DNA from: Spirodela intermedia
Lineage: Eukaryota > Streptophyta > Magnoliopsida > Alismatales > Araceae
Direction of reading: 5' to 3'
NCBI GenBank assembly: GCA_902729315.2
Contig: LR746277.1
Location: forward strand, 2,795,001-2,859,000
Length of the DNA: 64,000 nucleotides
Shown: in pieces, positions 45,554 through 57,222 of the stretch
How the letters are laid out: the number at the start of each line of letters is the position of its first letter
How positions within the stretch are numbered: the stretch's first letter is position 1
The notes under the pieces: model-generated
Told to the model about the DNA's origin: nothing
Seen by the model: only the letters and a program-made list of their open reading frames with translations
The model's database searches: none
Made by a program: the position numbers and the translations under genes

Positions 45554-47193
45554 TGACATGACTTAGTCGTTGTATAGTAAATCATGCAAATTTAAAATTT
45601 ATAAAACTAGAACATACCAATTTCTAGATATTTAGAAATATTTCTCAACAAATATATCAATTATAATTCAATAAAACTTTCAAAAATAATGGTAATTTTT
45701 CAGATTGATCATAGGGATGTAATATAATATCAGGTAACTTTTCAGAATATTTATCAAAGAATAACATTTTTTATAAATTTTATATTAAAATATAAAAATA
45801 AAATATATTTAAAATTTGTGAAAAAGAGAAATAAGGCTGTGGACGTCAAGATGACGTCAATGCCCGATGAATGTGAATCGGACAGAAACAAAGTTTGATG
45901 TGATAATTCTTACGTAAGTCATTACAGATGATTTAATTGATCAAATTAAGATACGTAAAAGTTGAAAGAAACGTAATTGAATGAAGTATATCTTGGTAAA
46001 TTTAAATCACACAAATTATTATTCAATGAAGTAGAAATTAAGTTGAAAGTAGGAAAATAGAGTTCCGGCATCGCGGCAGCAATGCATTGACAATGCACTA
46101 GAATCTTGAGCGTTCGAGAGGATCGTCGTGTAGTGTCCATGGCCTTGAAGGCTCTCCTTGGACAAGGACAACGTGGGCAATCTCTAGATCTCCTTGCAAA
46201 GTCTAGAGATCAAAGAAATGAGTTGTCGAATCATCTTTAGTGATTGTCACCTGGCGGAGTAAAAAAGTAGTGACTTTGCAGCTCTCTGACGGCTATCACT
46301 CAACAAAAAAGAGCTGAATGGAGGTGGGGTGCGTGTTAGGAAGCTTCATCCTCAGATCCACGTAGCAATAGAAGGCTCTTCATCCCATCCGGTATGCTCT
46401 CAAGAGGTGGCGACTCATCTCTCGACGAATCGTCTTCTTCTCGACGACAGCTTGTTCGTCGATCAATCAAAGATGATTTACTCAATAGATTCGCAATCCT
46501 TTTATCACGAATCATTTAGTAATTTTAATAACAATGCTCTGCGAATCATATTGAAGAGATTTTTACCGATGATTTAGCAATTTTGATAGCTTAATCCTTC
46601 ACCGACAATCTGTAGGAAAGTCGCGATAATCAGATAAAAATATGAGTTTTGGCTCTAGGAGGATTTGAACCCACGCTAGTTGCCCGCCTTTGAAGCCTTT
46701 TGGAGGAAGTCAAGTTTAGTCCCACATCACTTGTGCGCTGAAATTTTGGGCAAATATATAATAATATCACATTTACAAGTAATGAGTCATTTTCTCCTAC
46801 ATGTACAACCACTCCTTGCTTCATAGCCAGCTGGCCACCGGTGACATAGAAAGGGAGTGGTGCACACATGCCCCCATCAGTCCTAGCCACTCGAGCCCCT
46901 ACTCGCAGCTCCCCTCGACTGCGCTTCTGACCTGCTTGCGGGCTCGGCTGGCCAATAGGTCCCCCCTTTTTGCTATATTTTAATTTTAATTTTTTTTTCT
47001 TCATTTATCTCAAAAATAGGATTATAAAAATCATATAAATTCATAAAAAATTACATAATTAGCCAAAAATTCACATGAATCAATTGAAAACCACTTTTCA
47101 CAATTTAACACAAATATAAGTCTATTTATTATGAGTTAAGACTAAAACTATATTATTTACTAATTATTAACTTATGATAATAAAAACTTATTA
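45554..47193 (-). mobile_element. Solo LTR, copy R2 of the 1.64-kb gypsy family
   Basis: Opens TGACATGACTTAG and closes AACTTATTA (the family's terminal CA has become TA), and aligns with 876-2517 over its length. The flanking 5-mers are GAGGG at 45549-45553 and GAGGG at 47194-47198, a perfect target duplication lying in the GA-rich tract. No internal sequence adjoins it. It has more C-to-T and G-to-A changes than R1 and R3, for example at the former CpG sites of the GC-rich centre. Confidence 0.92.
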
Positions 47194-47198
47194 GAGGG

Positions 47199-48480
47199 AT
47201 AAAAAGAAATAGGATGATAATAAAGAAAGAAACTATTATTCTCAGATGAATGTGTGCTCAAAAATTCAGACACATAACATGAGATCAATTGTGAATGTCT
47301 CCATATTATTTTAACAATTGAATAATCATTAAGCAGCCTTTAATCTCACTGATTTTATATTAAAAAAAATATATCTATTATTTGCAGAACAATGGGAACA
47401 TGAGTACGTTGAGATTTGAATACAAAAATCAATAGAAAACTAGTTGAAAACAATCTTAGCTTGATCTCAAACAAGTTTTGGAGGATTTAGAACAAGAATA
47501 AAGATCATTCATTAAGTTTTAAATTAGTTCTACTCATTTCAATTGAAACATACATGAAACAAAAATAACTTATCATAAAATATAATAAATGACAAAAGCA
47601 AGTAAGTAAATACTGAAAGTAAGAAATAAATCATTGCTCAATTTTAGTCTGTCTCTTGGGAAACTAGAGACACTGATGTAGTGGCTTAGTTTTGTCTAGA
47701 CGTGCAACACCATGCTAGATGTCGTAGAAGTATTGTCTAGAAGAGTTGCGTCACTTATCGGAAAGATCCATTGAAAGAGGGGTCGACCACACTTCACCAT
47801 CATCTAGGGGGAGAAGGGAAGAGTTGACCACTCATAGGAGGCCTCAAGTGTAGTCAAGGGAGGAAGGAATGAACTTGCCAATTTTCACAGATCTTGATCA
47901 CGCAAAAAGGAGGGAAGAATGGATTGTCGTATTCATCACTATCATTAGGATTTTAAAGATAATAAAAAATATCTATTTTACTAAATAATAATTAATTATT
48001 ATCTTTATATCCCTAGTGATGATACGTGCCAAAACTTAAGTTTACGGTATCGTGGTGCTTTGCAAGCCATTAGATCAGATGTGCTTGGTCACGTGGCACA
48101 CCAATCAACCCAGGATCAACCTGCCACAAACTACTGCCGACCGAGAACTTAAGTCCCTAGCACTGTGGCACCTCCTTAACTATCAGATCACCATTTAAGG
48201 CCACGTGCATGCTGAGCGGCATTGGATTCATGAACTACCAATGGATTACTTTATGCATCTGGTATTGTAGCATCTTGTCCACTGCAAAATCCGGCTTATC
48301 TATTGACGTGGCTCGTTAAATACCATTAGATCACACCGCAGTTCAAATGGCCACCTTGAGACACACAAAAACATTTAGTCTGACATTGAAAATATTTCAA
48401 TACATGAGCTGAATATAAATCAAAGTTACTATCTCTCATCAAAGATTCCTTCTCCAGAAATAAAATAATGTCTAGGACCA
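47199..48480. other. Intergenic, probably continuation of the interrupted LTR, no gene seen
   Basis: AT-rich to about 47640, then mixed sequence up to 48420. No open frame or repeat end can be assigned. Confidence 0.4.
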
Positions 48481-48484
48481 TCTT

Positions 48485-48740
48485 GAGAGAAGGCAAAAAA
48501 GTGGTCCACTCTCATGCATACACATGTGTACGACGCTCCTTGCTCCATGACTAGTTGGCCATTGAGATGTGGTAGGGGAGTGATGTACACATGTGCAAAG
48601 CAAGTCCTTTGCCACTCTAGCCCAGCTTGTGACTCCCCTAGTCTGGGTCTACCCACTCAACCACAACGCCCCTCTTAGTCAATTGCCTAATGCTGGTTTA
48701 CTAGTAAGTAGAATATTTTTATATTTTATTATTTTATATT
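48485..48740 (-). mobile_element. LTR fragment R6, diverged relative of the 1.64-kb family
   Basis: 'gctccttgctccatgactagttggccattgagatgtggtaggggagtg' follows the pattern of the family's conserved GC-rich centre ('ctccttgccccacagccggctggccaccggtgacgtgg' in R1), and the part before it ('cttgagagaaggcaaaa') also fits. Only this part can be matched, with many changes, so it is a fragment or a sister family. Confidence 0.5.
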
Positions 48741-48849
48741 TTTAAATAATCTAAAATTATGCTAAGTAATTTAACTTTAGACTTTTAAAATTAACAATAT
48801 ATCCTATATTTATTCTATAAGATAAATAAAATAAAATAAAATAATAAAA

Positions 48850-49454
48850 CTAACTAAAACAAAAAAATCTAGCTTTAACAAAGATAGTGTGGTGAGAGTC
48901 AATGTAGTAAGAGATAATACCACGAGATACTTTGAGAGGCAGTGCAGTAGGAAATAAGACTATGATATAACATGATATATTGAGATATACTATGAGACAC
49001 AGCGAGATAGCGCGACAGTAAGGGCTGCAGTAGGAGGGGCTGCAATAATAGGTGCCATGACAGCAAGGGTCGCAACGACAGGGGGGCCACAATGGCAAGG
49101 GACTGTGGTGATAGGGGCCACAATAGGAAGGAGGAGGGGTGCAATGGTAGGGGCCACAGTGGTAGGGTAGGCGCTGGCGCACTGGTTGCGCACAATGCAG
49201 CAGGACAATTGCACAAAGAGAGAGGACAGCACATAGAGGATGCAGCGGCAGCGACACAATGGCAACATCAAGTGCAACGGCAGCAACACGATGGTAACGG
49301 TAGTGGCTAGAAAGAATCCTAGGGCTCTAATACCATGTTGATAAGGAGTTAAACCCTAAGATTATATTAACACTAAATGAAGAGATAAATGTATTTATAT
49401 AAGTGGGAGAAGAGAGAGATATTATGGGCCTAAATAGGCCATGTAGAAGAGGAT
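48850..49454 (-). mobile_element. Retrotransposon 5' end remnant: minisatellite-like leader, primer site and start of LTR
   Basis: The minus strand at 49324-49335 reads TGGTATTAGAGC, a primer site of initiator-Met type. To its right TGTTGATAAGGAG (49335 on) would be the LTR end, cut by copy R3 at 49455. To its left, 48990-49310 is a degenerate repeat of units like 'ggggccacaatggtag' that keeps several frames open on the minus strand (Pro/Leu/His/Cys-rich); these are repeat translations and not genes. Probably a copia-type element by layout, but no coding domain is left. Confidence 0.45.
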
Positions 49455-51077
49455 TGACGTGACTCAGTTGTTGTATATTAAATCATGCAAATCTAAAATT
49501 TATAAAACTAGAAAATACGAATTTTCGAATATTAAGAAGTATTTCTGAACAAATATATCAATTATAATTTAATTAAACTTCCAAAAATAGCAGTAATTTT
49601 CGAAGTCAATCACAAGGATGTAATATAATATCTGGTAATTATTCAGAATTTTTCTCAAGGAATACTATTTTCTATGAATTTTATACTAGGAAATGAAAAA
49701 GAAATATATTTAAAATTCACGAAAAAAGGAAATAAGGGTGCGGACGTCAGGATGACGTCAACGCCTGGCAAACGCGAATTGGGAGAAAACAGAGTTCTGC
49801 CCGGTGATTCTTACGTAAGCGATTACAGACGATTTAATTGATCAAATTAAGATCTGTAAAAGCCGGAAGAATCATAAGTGAACGAAGTATATTTTGGTAA
49901 ATTTAAATCACAGAAATTATCACTAAATGAAGCATAAAGTAAGTTAAAAGTAGGAAAACAGAGTTTCGGCGTCACGGCGGTGATGTGTCAGCGATGCACC
50001 AGAATACTGAGCATTCGGGAGGATCGTCATGTAGTGTCAATGGCCTCGAAGGCTCTCCTTGGATAAGGACAACGTGGGCAATCTTTAGATCTCCTTGTGA
50101 AGTCTAGAGATCAATGAAATGGGTCGTCAAATCGTCTCCGGCGGCTGTCACCTGGCAAAGCGAAAAAACGGCGACTTTGCGGCTCTTCGACGGCTGTCAC
50201 CCGATGGAGAGGAGCTAGATGGAGGTGGGGCACGTGTCAAGGAGCTTCATCCTCAGGTCTGCGCAGCAAGAGGAGGCTCTTCATCACATTTGGTACGCTC
50301 TCAGGAGGTGGCGACTCGTCTCCCGGCGGATCGTCTTCTTCCCGACGACGGCTTGTTTGTCGATCAATCGGAGATGATTTACTCGATGGATTCGCGATCC
50401 TTTTATCGCGAATCCTTCAGCAATTTTAGTAAGAATGCTCCGCGAATTGTGTTGATGAGATTTTCGCTGATGATCCAGCGATTCTGGTTGCTTAATCTTT
50501 CACCGGCGATCTGTAGGAAAGTCGCGGTAATTAGATAAAAATATGAGTTTTGGCTCTAGGAGGATTCGAACCCGCACTGGTTGCCTCGCCTCTTCTGAGG
50601 AAGGTGACAGGTTTTCTCCCACATCGGTTGTGCACCGAATTTTTGGGTGAATATATAGTAATGTTACATTTCTAAGCAAAGTCTCTTTCTCGTGCTTGTA
50701 CGACCACTCCTTGCCCCACAACCGACTGGCCACCGGTGACGTGAAAGGGGAGTGGCGCACATGTGCCCCCATTGGTTCAAGCCGCTCGAGCCCCTACTCG
50801 CAGCTACTCCCCGACTGCACTTCCGACCCGCTTGCTGGCCCGGCTGGCCGATGGGTCCCCTGGATTTTGCTATATTTTTATTTTTATTTCTTTTTTATTT
50901 ATCTCAAAAGTAAGACTGTAAAAATCGTATAAAATCACATAATTACCTAAAAAATCACGTTAATCAACTGAAAACCACTTTTCACACTTTAACACAAATA
51001 TAAGTCTATTTATCATGAGTTAAGGCTAAAACTATATTATTTACTAATTATTAACTCATGATAATGAAGACTTATCA
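49455..51077 (-). mobile_element. LTR copy R3, 3' LTR of a truncated gypsy element
   Basis: Opens TGACGTGACTCAG, closes GACTTATCA, 1623 bp, close to R1. Unlike R1 and R2 it has no matching 5-mers at its edges (AGGAT on the left, CACCC on the right). Its right edge abuts, on the minus strand, a purine run AAGTTGGGGGGTG that fits a polypurine tract, and then reverse-transcriptase sequence. It is thus the downstream LTR of a minus-strand element whose upstream LTR is missing from the window. Confidence 0.85.
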
Positions 51078-51084
51078 CACCCCC

Positions 51085-51590
51085 CAACTTAAATCAAGTG
51101 GCCTAACACCTTTATCTTAGCCTTGTCCACCTCAAGGCCTTTGTTAGATACTAAGTGGCCTAACACCACTCCCTCTTGTACCATGAAATACAACTTCTCC
51201 TAATTGAGAACTAACTTCTTCCTAACACAAATCTCTAAAATTTTGATCAGGTGGGTGAGACAATCATCAAAAGTTTGTCCAAACACTAAAAAATCATCCA
51301 TGAAGACCTCCATACCATTATGAATAAAATCCAAGAAGATGGCACTCATACATCTCTGAAAAGTTACCGAGGAATTGCATAGCCCAAATAGCATCCGTCT
51401 AAAAGAAAATGTGCCAAATGGACATATAGATGTGATATTCTCTTGATCTTCATGGCATATAACGATTTGATCATACCCATAATAGCCATCTACGAAGCAA
51501 AAGCACTTTTGACCAGCCAATCTCTCTAGGATCTGGTCAATGAATGGAAGGGGAAAGTGACAAGTTAGATTTCTTACAGGTGTCATTAGT
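51085..51590 (-). pseudogene. Gypsy reverse transcriptase, central and C-terminal part
   Basis: An open stretch of 128 codons (51586 down to 51200) and its extension to about 51110 encode the RT palm: F-P-L-P-F-I-D-Q, D-G-Y-Y-G-Y, C-P-F-G-T-F, F-G-L-C-N, and the catalytic F-M-D-D box followed by F-D-D-C-L. These forms are typical of Tat/Athila-type gypsy elements. RNase H and integrase are absent: the RT runs into the polypurine tract within 60 bp. A 15-bp repeat AAGTGGCCTAACACC at 51096-51110 and 51153-51167 lies at this junction. Confidence 0.87.
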
Positions 51591-52635
51591 CCTAATCTCT
51601 TCGATCAAAAATATTATCAGTTATGTTTTAATTTGATTCACGAAATACTCGTAGATAGCAGCGAGTCAGGTTGTCTCCTCAAGGAATTTGAGGCTTACCG
51701 TTTAATGCTCGTTCGAATGAAGGATAGAATGGAAAAGAAAATGAGGGGTCGTGGACTGGAAAGAGAGAAGAAGAGGGAATGATGAATCCAGATCCGATTT
51801 CTCAGATCTAGTCAGCATAAGAATGGCAATCAATTGTTCGTGACTTTTATTCATAAATTTTGAACTCTAATCTAACTAAATGGAACCTTCTTCATCTCAA
51901 AACTAACCTAGTATCACCATTCCTTCTTTCTTACTTCCGCCAAGAAGTGTTCACTCGAAGTAGTGGGAGAGACCTCATCTAGATGAGATGAGGGGCACTC
52001 CATATTGACACACCTACATTCACACAATGCAAAGCTTGGAAAACCCTAAACCCTCTAGGTTGGCTGAATCATTGAAGGCCTCCTTAATCAAAACCTATTC
52101 ATGACATAAGTTTTTCTCAAATGTATACGGCGGTGTTCCCTCTCTCTCCTTTCTCACTCGCCTCTCACACGCACATGAGAAATTGCTTAAAGGTTCTGGT
52201 GGCTTCTTCTCCCGCAAGGCCATAGTCCATCGAATCAGTGGACTCCCTTCTCATGAGCTCTCTCCTAAGCCATCAGATCCTTCTCCAACTAAAAGGCTGC
52301 CTCCTCACTCCCGTGAGTGATGGTTGGGCTGTTGTATCATAGCCATTGATGAAGCGGCTACAACTGAGGCATAAATTCCTAAACTTGTTGGAAAATAGTT
52401 AGAAAATCACAAAAGCATATTCAATGTCTAAAATAATCTGGTTTAATCAGACACCCAAATGTGTATGAGGAGATTAATCTCATAAAATTCTAAGAAATAT
52501 TTAAAATATTACTATATCTTGAAACATGTTAAAAATCATATTTATTAATGTAAACAACACATTATAATATCATAGAAATGTAAAATTAACCAAGATAAGA
52601 TGTATTCCAGCACATTATTCATGTACTAACAAAAA
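51591..52635. other. Foreign sequence splitting the gypsy RT, unidentified
   Basis: About 1 kb lies between the RT palm (51085-51590) and the RT N-terminal part (52636-52990). It has no open frame, and parts such as 'gttgtctcctcaaggaatttgaggc' look like non-coding retrotransposon leader. No clear terminal repeats or target duplication were found. Confidence 0.4.
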
Positions 52636-52990
52636 GCAATCCTTATTAGTAGAAGAATTCAATTTTCTATAATCAGTACACACTCACTATAATTCCCAAC
52701 TTCTTATGTACAACATGGATTGGGCTAACCCAAGGACTATTAGATATGAGGTATCTAATATGTGCATTTGAGTACTTCAAGATCTCTTCTCTTACAATAT
52801 CCCCCATACCTTTTAAATTAGTTTTCTCTAGGCTTCTCTAACAAGTCTAGCATTCTCCTCAAGATAAATTTTGTGCATACACACAAATAGATCAAGTCTT
52901 CAAATATCTGCTAGAGATCAACCAATCACCTCCTTATTTGCCCTAAGCATATTAGGCAATTTATTCTCTTGATCCTAAGTCAAATACGAT
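52636..52990 (-). pseudogene. Gypsy protease-RT linker and RT N-terminal part
   Basis: The minus strand shows in successive frames the I-G-W-S-L-A-D-I, L-E-E-N-A-R, E-I-L-K and I-S-N-S-x-W-V-S-P pattern, then D-Y-R-K-L-N before the break, all diagnostic for the start of a Tat/Athila-type RT. Frameshifts and stops are present. It was contiguous with 55490-55800 before solo LTR R4 inserted. Confidence 0.78.
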
Positions 52991-53008
52991 GATATATCAC
53001 TGCATATG

Positions 53009-55485
53009 TGACATGACCTAGTCATTATGTAATAAATCATGTAAATTTAAATGTTTATCAAACTAAAAAATATCAATTTTTGGATATTTAGAAGTATTTA
53101 TGATCAAATATATCAATTATAATTCAATGAAAGTTTAAAAAATAGTATGATTTTTTTATGTCAATCATAGGGATCTAATATAATATTGGGTAATATTTCA
53201 AAACTAATTGCAAAGAATATGATTTTTTATGAGTTTTAGACTAAGCAATGAAAATAAAATACATTTAAAATTTACAAAAAAGAAAATAAGTGTGCAAGCA
53301 TTAGGATTACGTTAGCCCCCTAATAAACTAAAATAGGTAGAAGTAAAGTTTCACCTAATGATTCTTACATAAGTGATTATAGACAATTTAATTGATCAAA
53401 TTAAGATCTATAAAAGCCAAAAAAATAATAATTTAATGAGGAAGAATTTTGAAATTTTAAATCACACAAAGTATCACTAAATTAAGTAAAAAATAATTTT
53501 AAAGTAGGGAAGGTAAAGTTTAGACCTTGCAATAATGATAACTAGAATTTTGTTTGTTCGAGATAATTATTATGTGATATCCATAACTTAAGGGCTCTTT
53601 TTGGACATAGACAACTTAAGAATTGACGTGACTTAGTCATTATATAATAAATCACCTAAATTTAAAATTTATAAAACTCAAAAATACTAATTTTTATATT
53701 TTTAGATATATTTAAAAAAAATTATAATTTAATAAAAGGTTCTAAAAATAATGAAGAATTTCCAAGTCAATCACAAAGATCAAAGATAATATCAAATAAT
53801 TTTTTAGAATTTTCTTTAAATACTATTTTTTTCTAAATTTTAGACTAAATAATGAATATAAAATATATTTTAAAATTCATGAAAAAGGAAAAGAAGGGTG
53901 CTGATGTCAAGATGATGTTAGTGCGTTCAAAAACATGATTCTTAGATAAGTAATTACAAATGATTTAATAGATCAAATTAGGATATATACAAGTCAAAAT
54001 AATTGTAATTGAATAAAGAAGGTTTTAGAAATTTGAAATCACATATAGTATTACTAAATTAAGTAAAAATTTAGTTGAAAGTAGGAAAGGTAAAGTTCCA
54101 GTCTCGCGATAGTGATTGCTATAATTTTGTATGTTCGGGATGGTTATCGAGTAATGTTCATAGCCTCAAGGGCTCTTTTTGGACATGAACAACTTAGGCA
54201 TTTACTGAATCTTTTTTCAAAGTCTAGAAAATAATGGTGGAAGCTAAACTAATTAGAAGTTAACGAGACAGAGTTCTAGTGTTGCGTCGGCGATGTGTTA
54301 GAATCTTGAGCATTTAGAAGAATTTTCTTGTCATATCTATGACCTCAAAAGCTTTTTTTTAATAAAGACAATATGGACAATCTCTTGATCTTTTTATGAA
54401 GTGTAAAAATCAATCAAGTAGGTCATCAAATCTTCTTCGACGAAGTAGAAAAATAGCAACTTTTCAGCTCTTCAATAGTTATTACTCGACATATATGAGC
54501 TAGATGAAGGTGGGACATGTCTTAGATAACTTCATCTTCAAGCCTGCACAACGAGAGGAGGCTCTTTATCCCATCTGGTACACTCTTAGGAGGTGGCAAC
54601 TCATCTCCTAGTAGATCGTCCTCTTCTTGATGACAACTTATTCATCGATCAATCGGAAATAATTTAGTCAATAAATTTGTAGTCTTTTATCTAGAATCGT
54701 TCAGCAATATTAGTAATGCGACTACTCAAATTGTATTAATGAAATTTTCACCAATAATTAAGTAATTCTAATAGCTTAATCATTCTCTAGTAATTTGTAA
54801 GAAAATTATAATTTAATTAAATAAAAATATGAGTTTTAGCTATAGTAGAATTCAAACCCTCATCAGTCTCCCACCTATATGAGAGAGAGTGAAATATGTA
54901 CATGAAGATCCTTTTAAAGTGACGTCATAAGAGTATCTCCTTCTCATAAATAAAGGTATTTTAAGTATTAAAATCATTAAAAACCTTCTAAAAAGTTGTG
55001 ACCATTGATTTAGTTTCACATTGGTTATTTGTCAAGTTTTGACATAGATATATAATAATACGAGATTTGATAATCAATATATCCCTTTCTCGAGTGTATA
55101 CGTCACTTCTTACCTCACATATGTTTGGCTACTAATGACAAGAACGTGAGTGAAACACATGTGTCTCCTACTAGTCTGCCTTTAATTGCTCGAGCCCTTA
55201 CTTGTGGCTCCACTCGATTATGCTTCCGACCCATTTGTAGGCCCAATTGGCCATTAGGTTCTCCTCTTTTTCTTTTTCTTTTTTTATTTCTCTTTATTTA
55301 TCTCAAAAATAAGATTATAAAAATTATATAAATTCACATTAAATTACATAATTAACCAAAAATTTACATTAACTAACTAAAAACTACTTTTTAAATTTAA
55401 CATAAATATAAATTTATTTATCATGAGCTAAGACTAAAACTATATTATGAATTAGTTATTAACTCATAATAATGAAGACTTATTA
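53009..55485 (-). mobile_element. Solo LTR copy R4 with a duplicated end, nested in the older gypsy element
   Basis: The whole unit is flanked by ATATG at 53004-53008 and ATATG at 55486-55490, a perfect target duplication. Inside, 53009-53623 aligns with the first part of the LTR (plus-strand order) and then the sequence restarts with TGACGTGACTTAG at 53624 and runs through to the end at 55485. So the LTR has a tandem copy of its terminal ~615 bp. 54890-55010 holds about 110 bp that R1-R3 lack. Heavily C-to-T/G-to-A decayed. Confidence 0.85.
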
Positions 55486-55489
55486 ATAT

Positions 55490-55990
55490 GTTTGATGTTG
55501 GTCAAGAAATACATACTTCAATGAAGATAGTAGAAGTTTCAACTCTATCCTCAAGTCATTAGAAGGAATATTCTCATTTCTCAACTCCTCTAAATCAGCT
55601 TCCATAGTTAGTGCTATTACTTCTTTAATATAATCCTCTAAATCCTCCAAGATGAAAATGGCACATATATCCTTTGAAGTATGAACAAAATACTTCATCA
55701 ATTTGGCTATATTTAGCTTCACCTTCTGGTCATCAACCTTCATCTTTAACTCTCCTTTCTCTAGTGAGTCATGACTCGAGTACTTCATCAATTTAGTCAA
55801 TCATGGCTCAAGTAGTGACCAAGAATGGGCACCTTGAGATAATGGGAGCTTGACTAAGCTCCTTCGTGACATTCATATCTACTACTATAAAATCTAATGG
55901 GAAGTAGCAGCTCTCCATGTGCACAATCACATCCTCCACAATGTCATTGGACTGTCTTGCAAAATACCTAAAATCTCCACAAAATCCTAG
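55490..55990 (-). pseudogene. Gypsy polyprotein, region before the RT
   Basis: The minus-strand frame 55800-55483 is open for 105 codons and includes E-L-K-L-L-L-S-S-L-K-Y-V-F-L-D, the motif that precedes the RT in Tat/Athila polyproteins. Before it is an acidic, Glu/Lys-rich spacer. It is the upstream neighbour of the 52636-52990 fragment, separated from it by the R4 insertion. Further upstream (to about 55990) only traces remain. Confidence 0.72.
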
Positions 55991-56599
55991 AAATGATAAG
56001 AAATTTCAAAAATTCTGAAAAATCTAGAATAAATTCTAAAAAAAAATAGAACTCACATAAAACATATTTCATACATAATTATTTAAAATTAATTATCTTA
56101 AAATAATATCAAAATATATGTTTATGCATGAATGATCTAAATATGGAAGAATTAAATAATAGCATGCCTTATTTCTATTAATTTTATGCACTAAAGATGA
56201 TAAACATAGTGTAAATACATGATAAGAATGCACGTTATCAATTAACATATATCAAATCATGAACAAGCATATTCTCAAAAATAAAATGATCACTATATTA
56301 AATAATTCAAAATGTAAATCATATTTAATTGATCCTTGTATGTATAATTTTTTCATCACCAAAAAGTGGGATATTGTTGGCGCAACAACTTTTCTCCCTT
56401 GTTCTCATTCTCTGTTGGGTGACACAGTAGAGAACAAGAACTTGTTACCATTTTCTTATAAACAAAAATTTCTATATAAACAAAAATTTCTCAATGATTT
56501 TACTTGAACTCATGTTCTTCCTCCACTAATCCTTGGGTGACACAAAGTAGACGAACCTTTTCCTCAGCCAAGGTTAGCTATTAGGAAGGTTAGCTACAC
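55991..56599. other. AT-rich intergenic, no gene seen
   Basis: Sequence between the truncated gypsy element and block B copy 3. No upstream LTR of the gypsy element is found here. An 82-codon frame (56259-56507) is AT-driven and unrecognised. A short tandem 'aaacaaaaatttctatat' duplication lies at 56460-56492. Confidence 0.5.
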
Positions 56600-57019
56600 A
56601 CAATCTCTAACCAACGTTAAGCTATTAGGAAGTTTACCTCATCCCAGGAGACGAACTCGGGATGCTGTAAAGAAGATGAAGACACGAATCTCGTCCAACG
56701 AGCTTCTTTCCTTTACAGCAGGATTCCCTCATCCATCTCTTTTTGCGCTCTCTTCCTCGGGGTTAGTTATCTCGATTGAATCAGGGGCAATCAACAACCC
56801 AGCAGACCAAAGAAATGGCGGATGGGAAGGCGAGAAACGTACGACATGGCTCTTGGCTTCAAGAACACGTTGGAGACTCTGCCGACCAGTAGGAGGGTCC
56901 TAACAGTCGGCAAGGCTGGTCAGGTCGTTAAATGTCCAAGGAGGTGATGGCAGAAGAGTGGCTCAGGGCGAGGGTCCCATGTGGTGGGCTTCACCCAGGG
57001 ATCCTTCTAGGAACTTGTC

Positions 57020-57222
57020 ATGAAGGCAGCCACGATCATCGCTCCCAAGTGTACTACTATAATGCCATTGGGGGATAGGGTGCTCGTCAAGATCAAAAGC
57101 TTTGGAGAGAAGACTGTTGGCGGCATTCTGCTTCCATTGATAGCTCAATCTAAGCCCCTGAGTGGTGAAGTTGTTACCATCGGTGATGGCAAAAGTTTTG
57201 GGAAGAACAAAGGGAAGATAAT
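57020..57222 (+). pseudogene. Chloroplast 20-kDa co-chaperonin (Cpn20/Cpn10-domain) fragment
   Basis: About 67 codons closely resemble the start of the first Cpn10 domain of plant plastid Cpn20: A-P-K-C-T-T-I, P-L-G-D-R-V-L-V-K-I, E-K-T-V-G-G-I-L-L-P, A-Q-S-K-P and G-E-V-V-T-I-G-D-G-K. The transit peptide, the rest of domain 1 and the whole second domain are missing. Known Cpn20 proteins cap the chloroplast chaperonin; this piece could not. The frame runs on without a stop into gypsy integrase sequence. No intron is present within it, so it may be a retro-copied or single-exon piece. Confidence 0.8.

Noticed and set aside
48850-49289. Three long minus-strand frames (99-135 codons) rich in Pro, Cys, His, Leu
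   Set aside because: Three frames open together over a degenerate tandem repeat, so the openness comes from the repeat.
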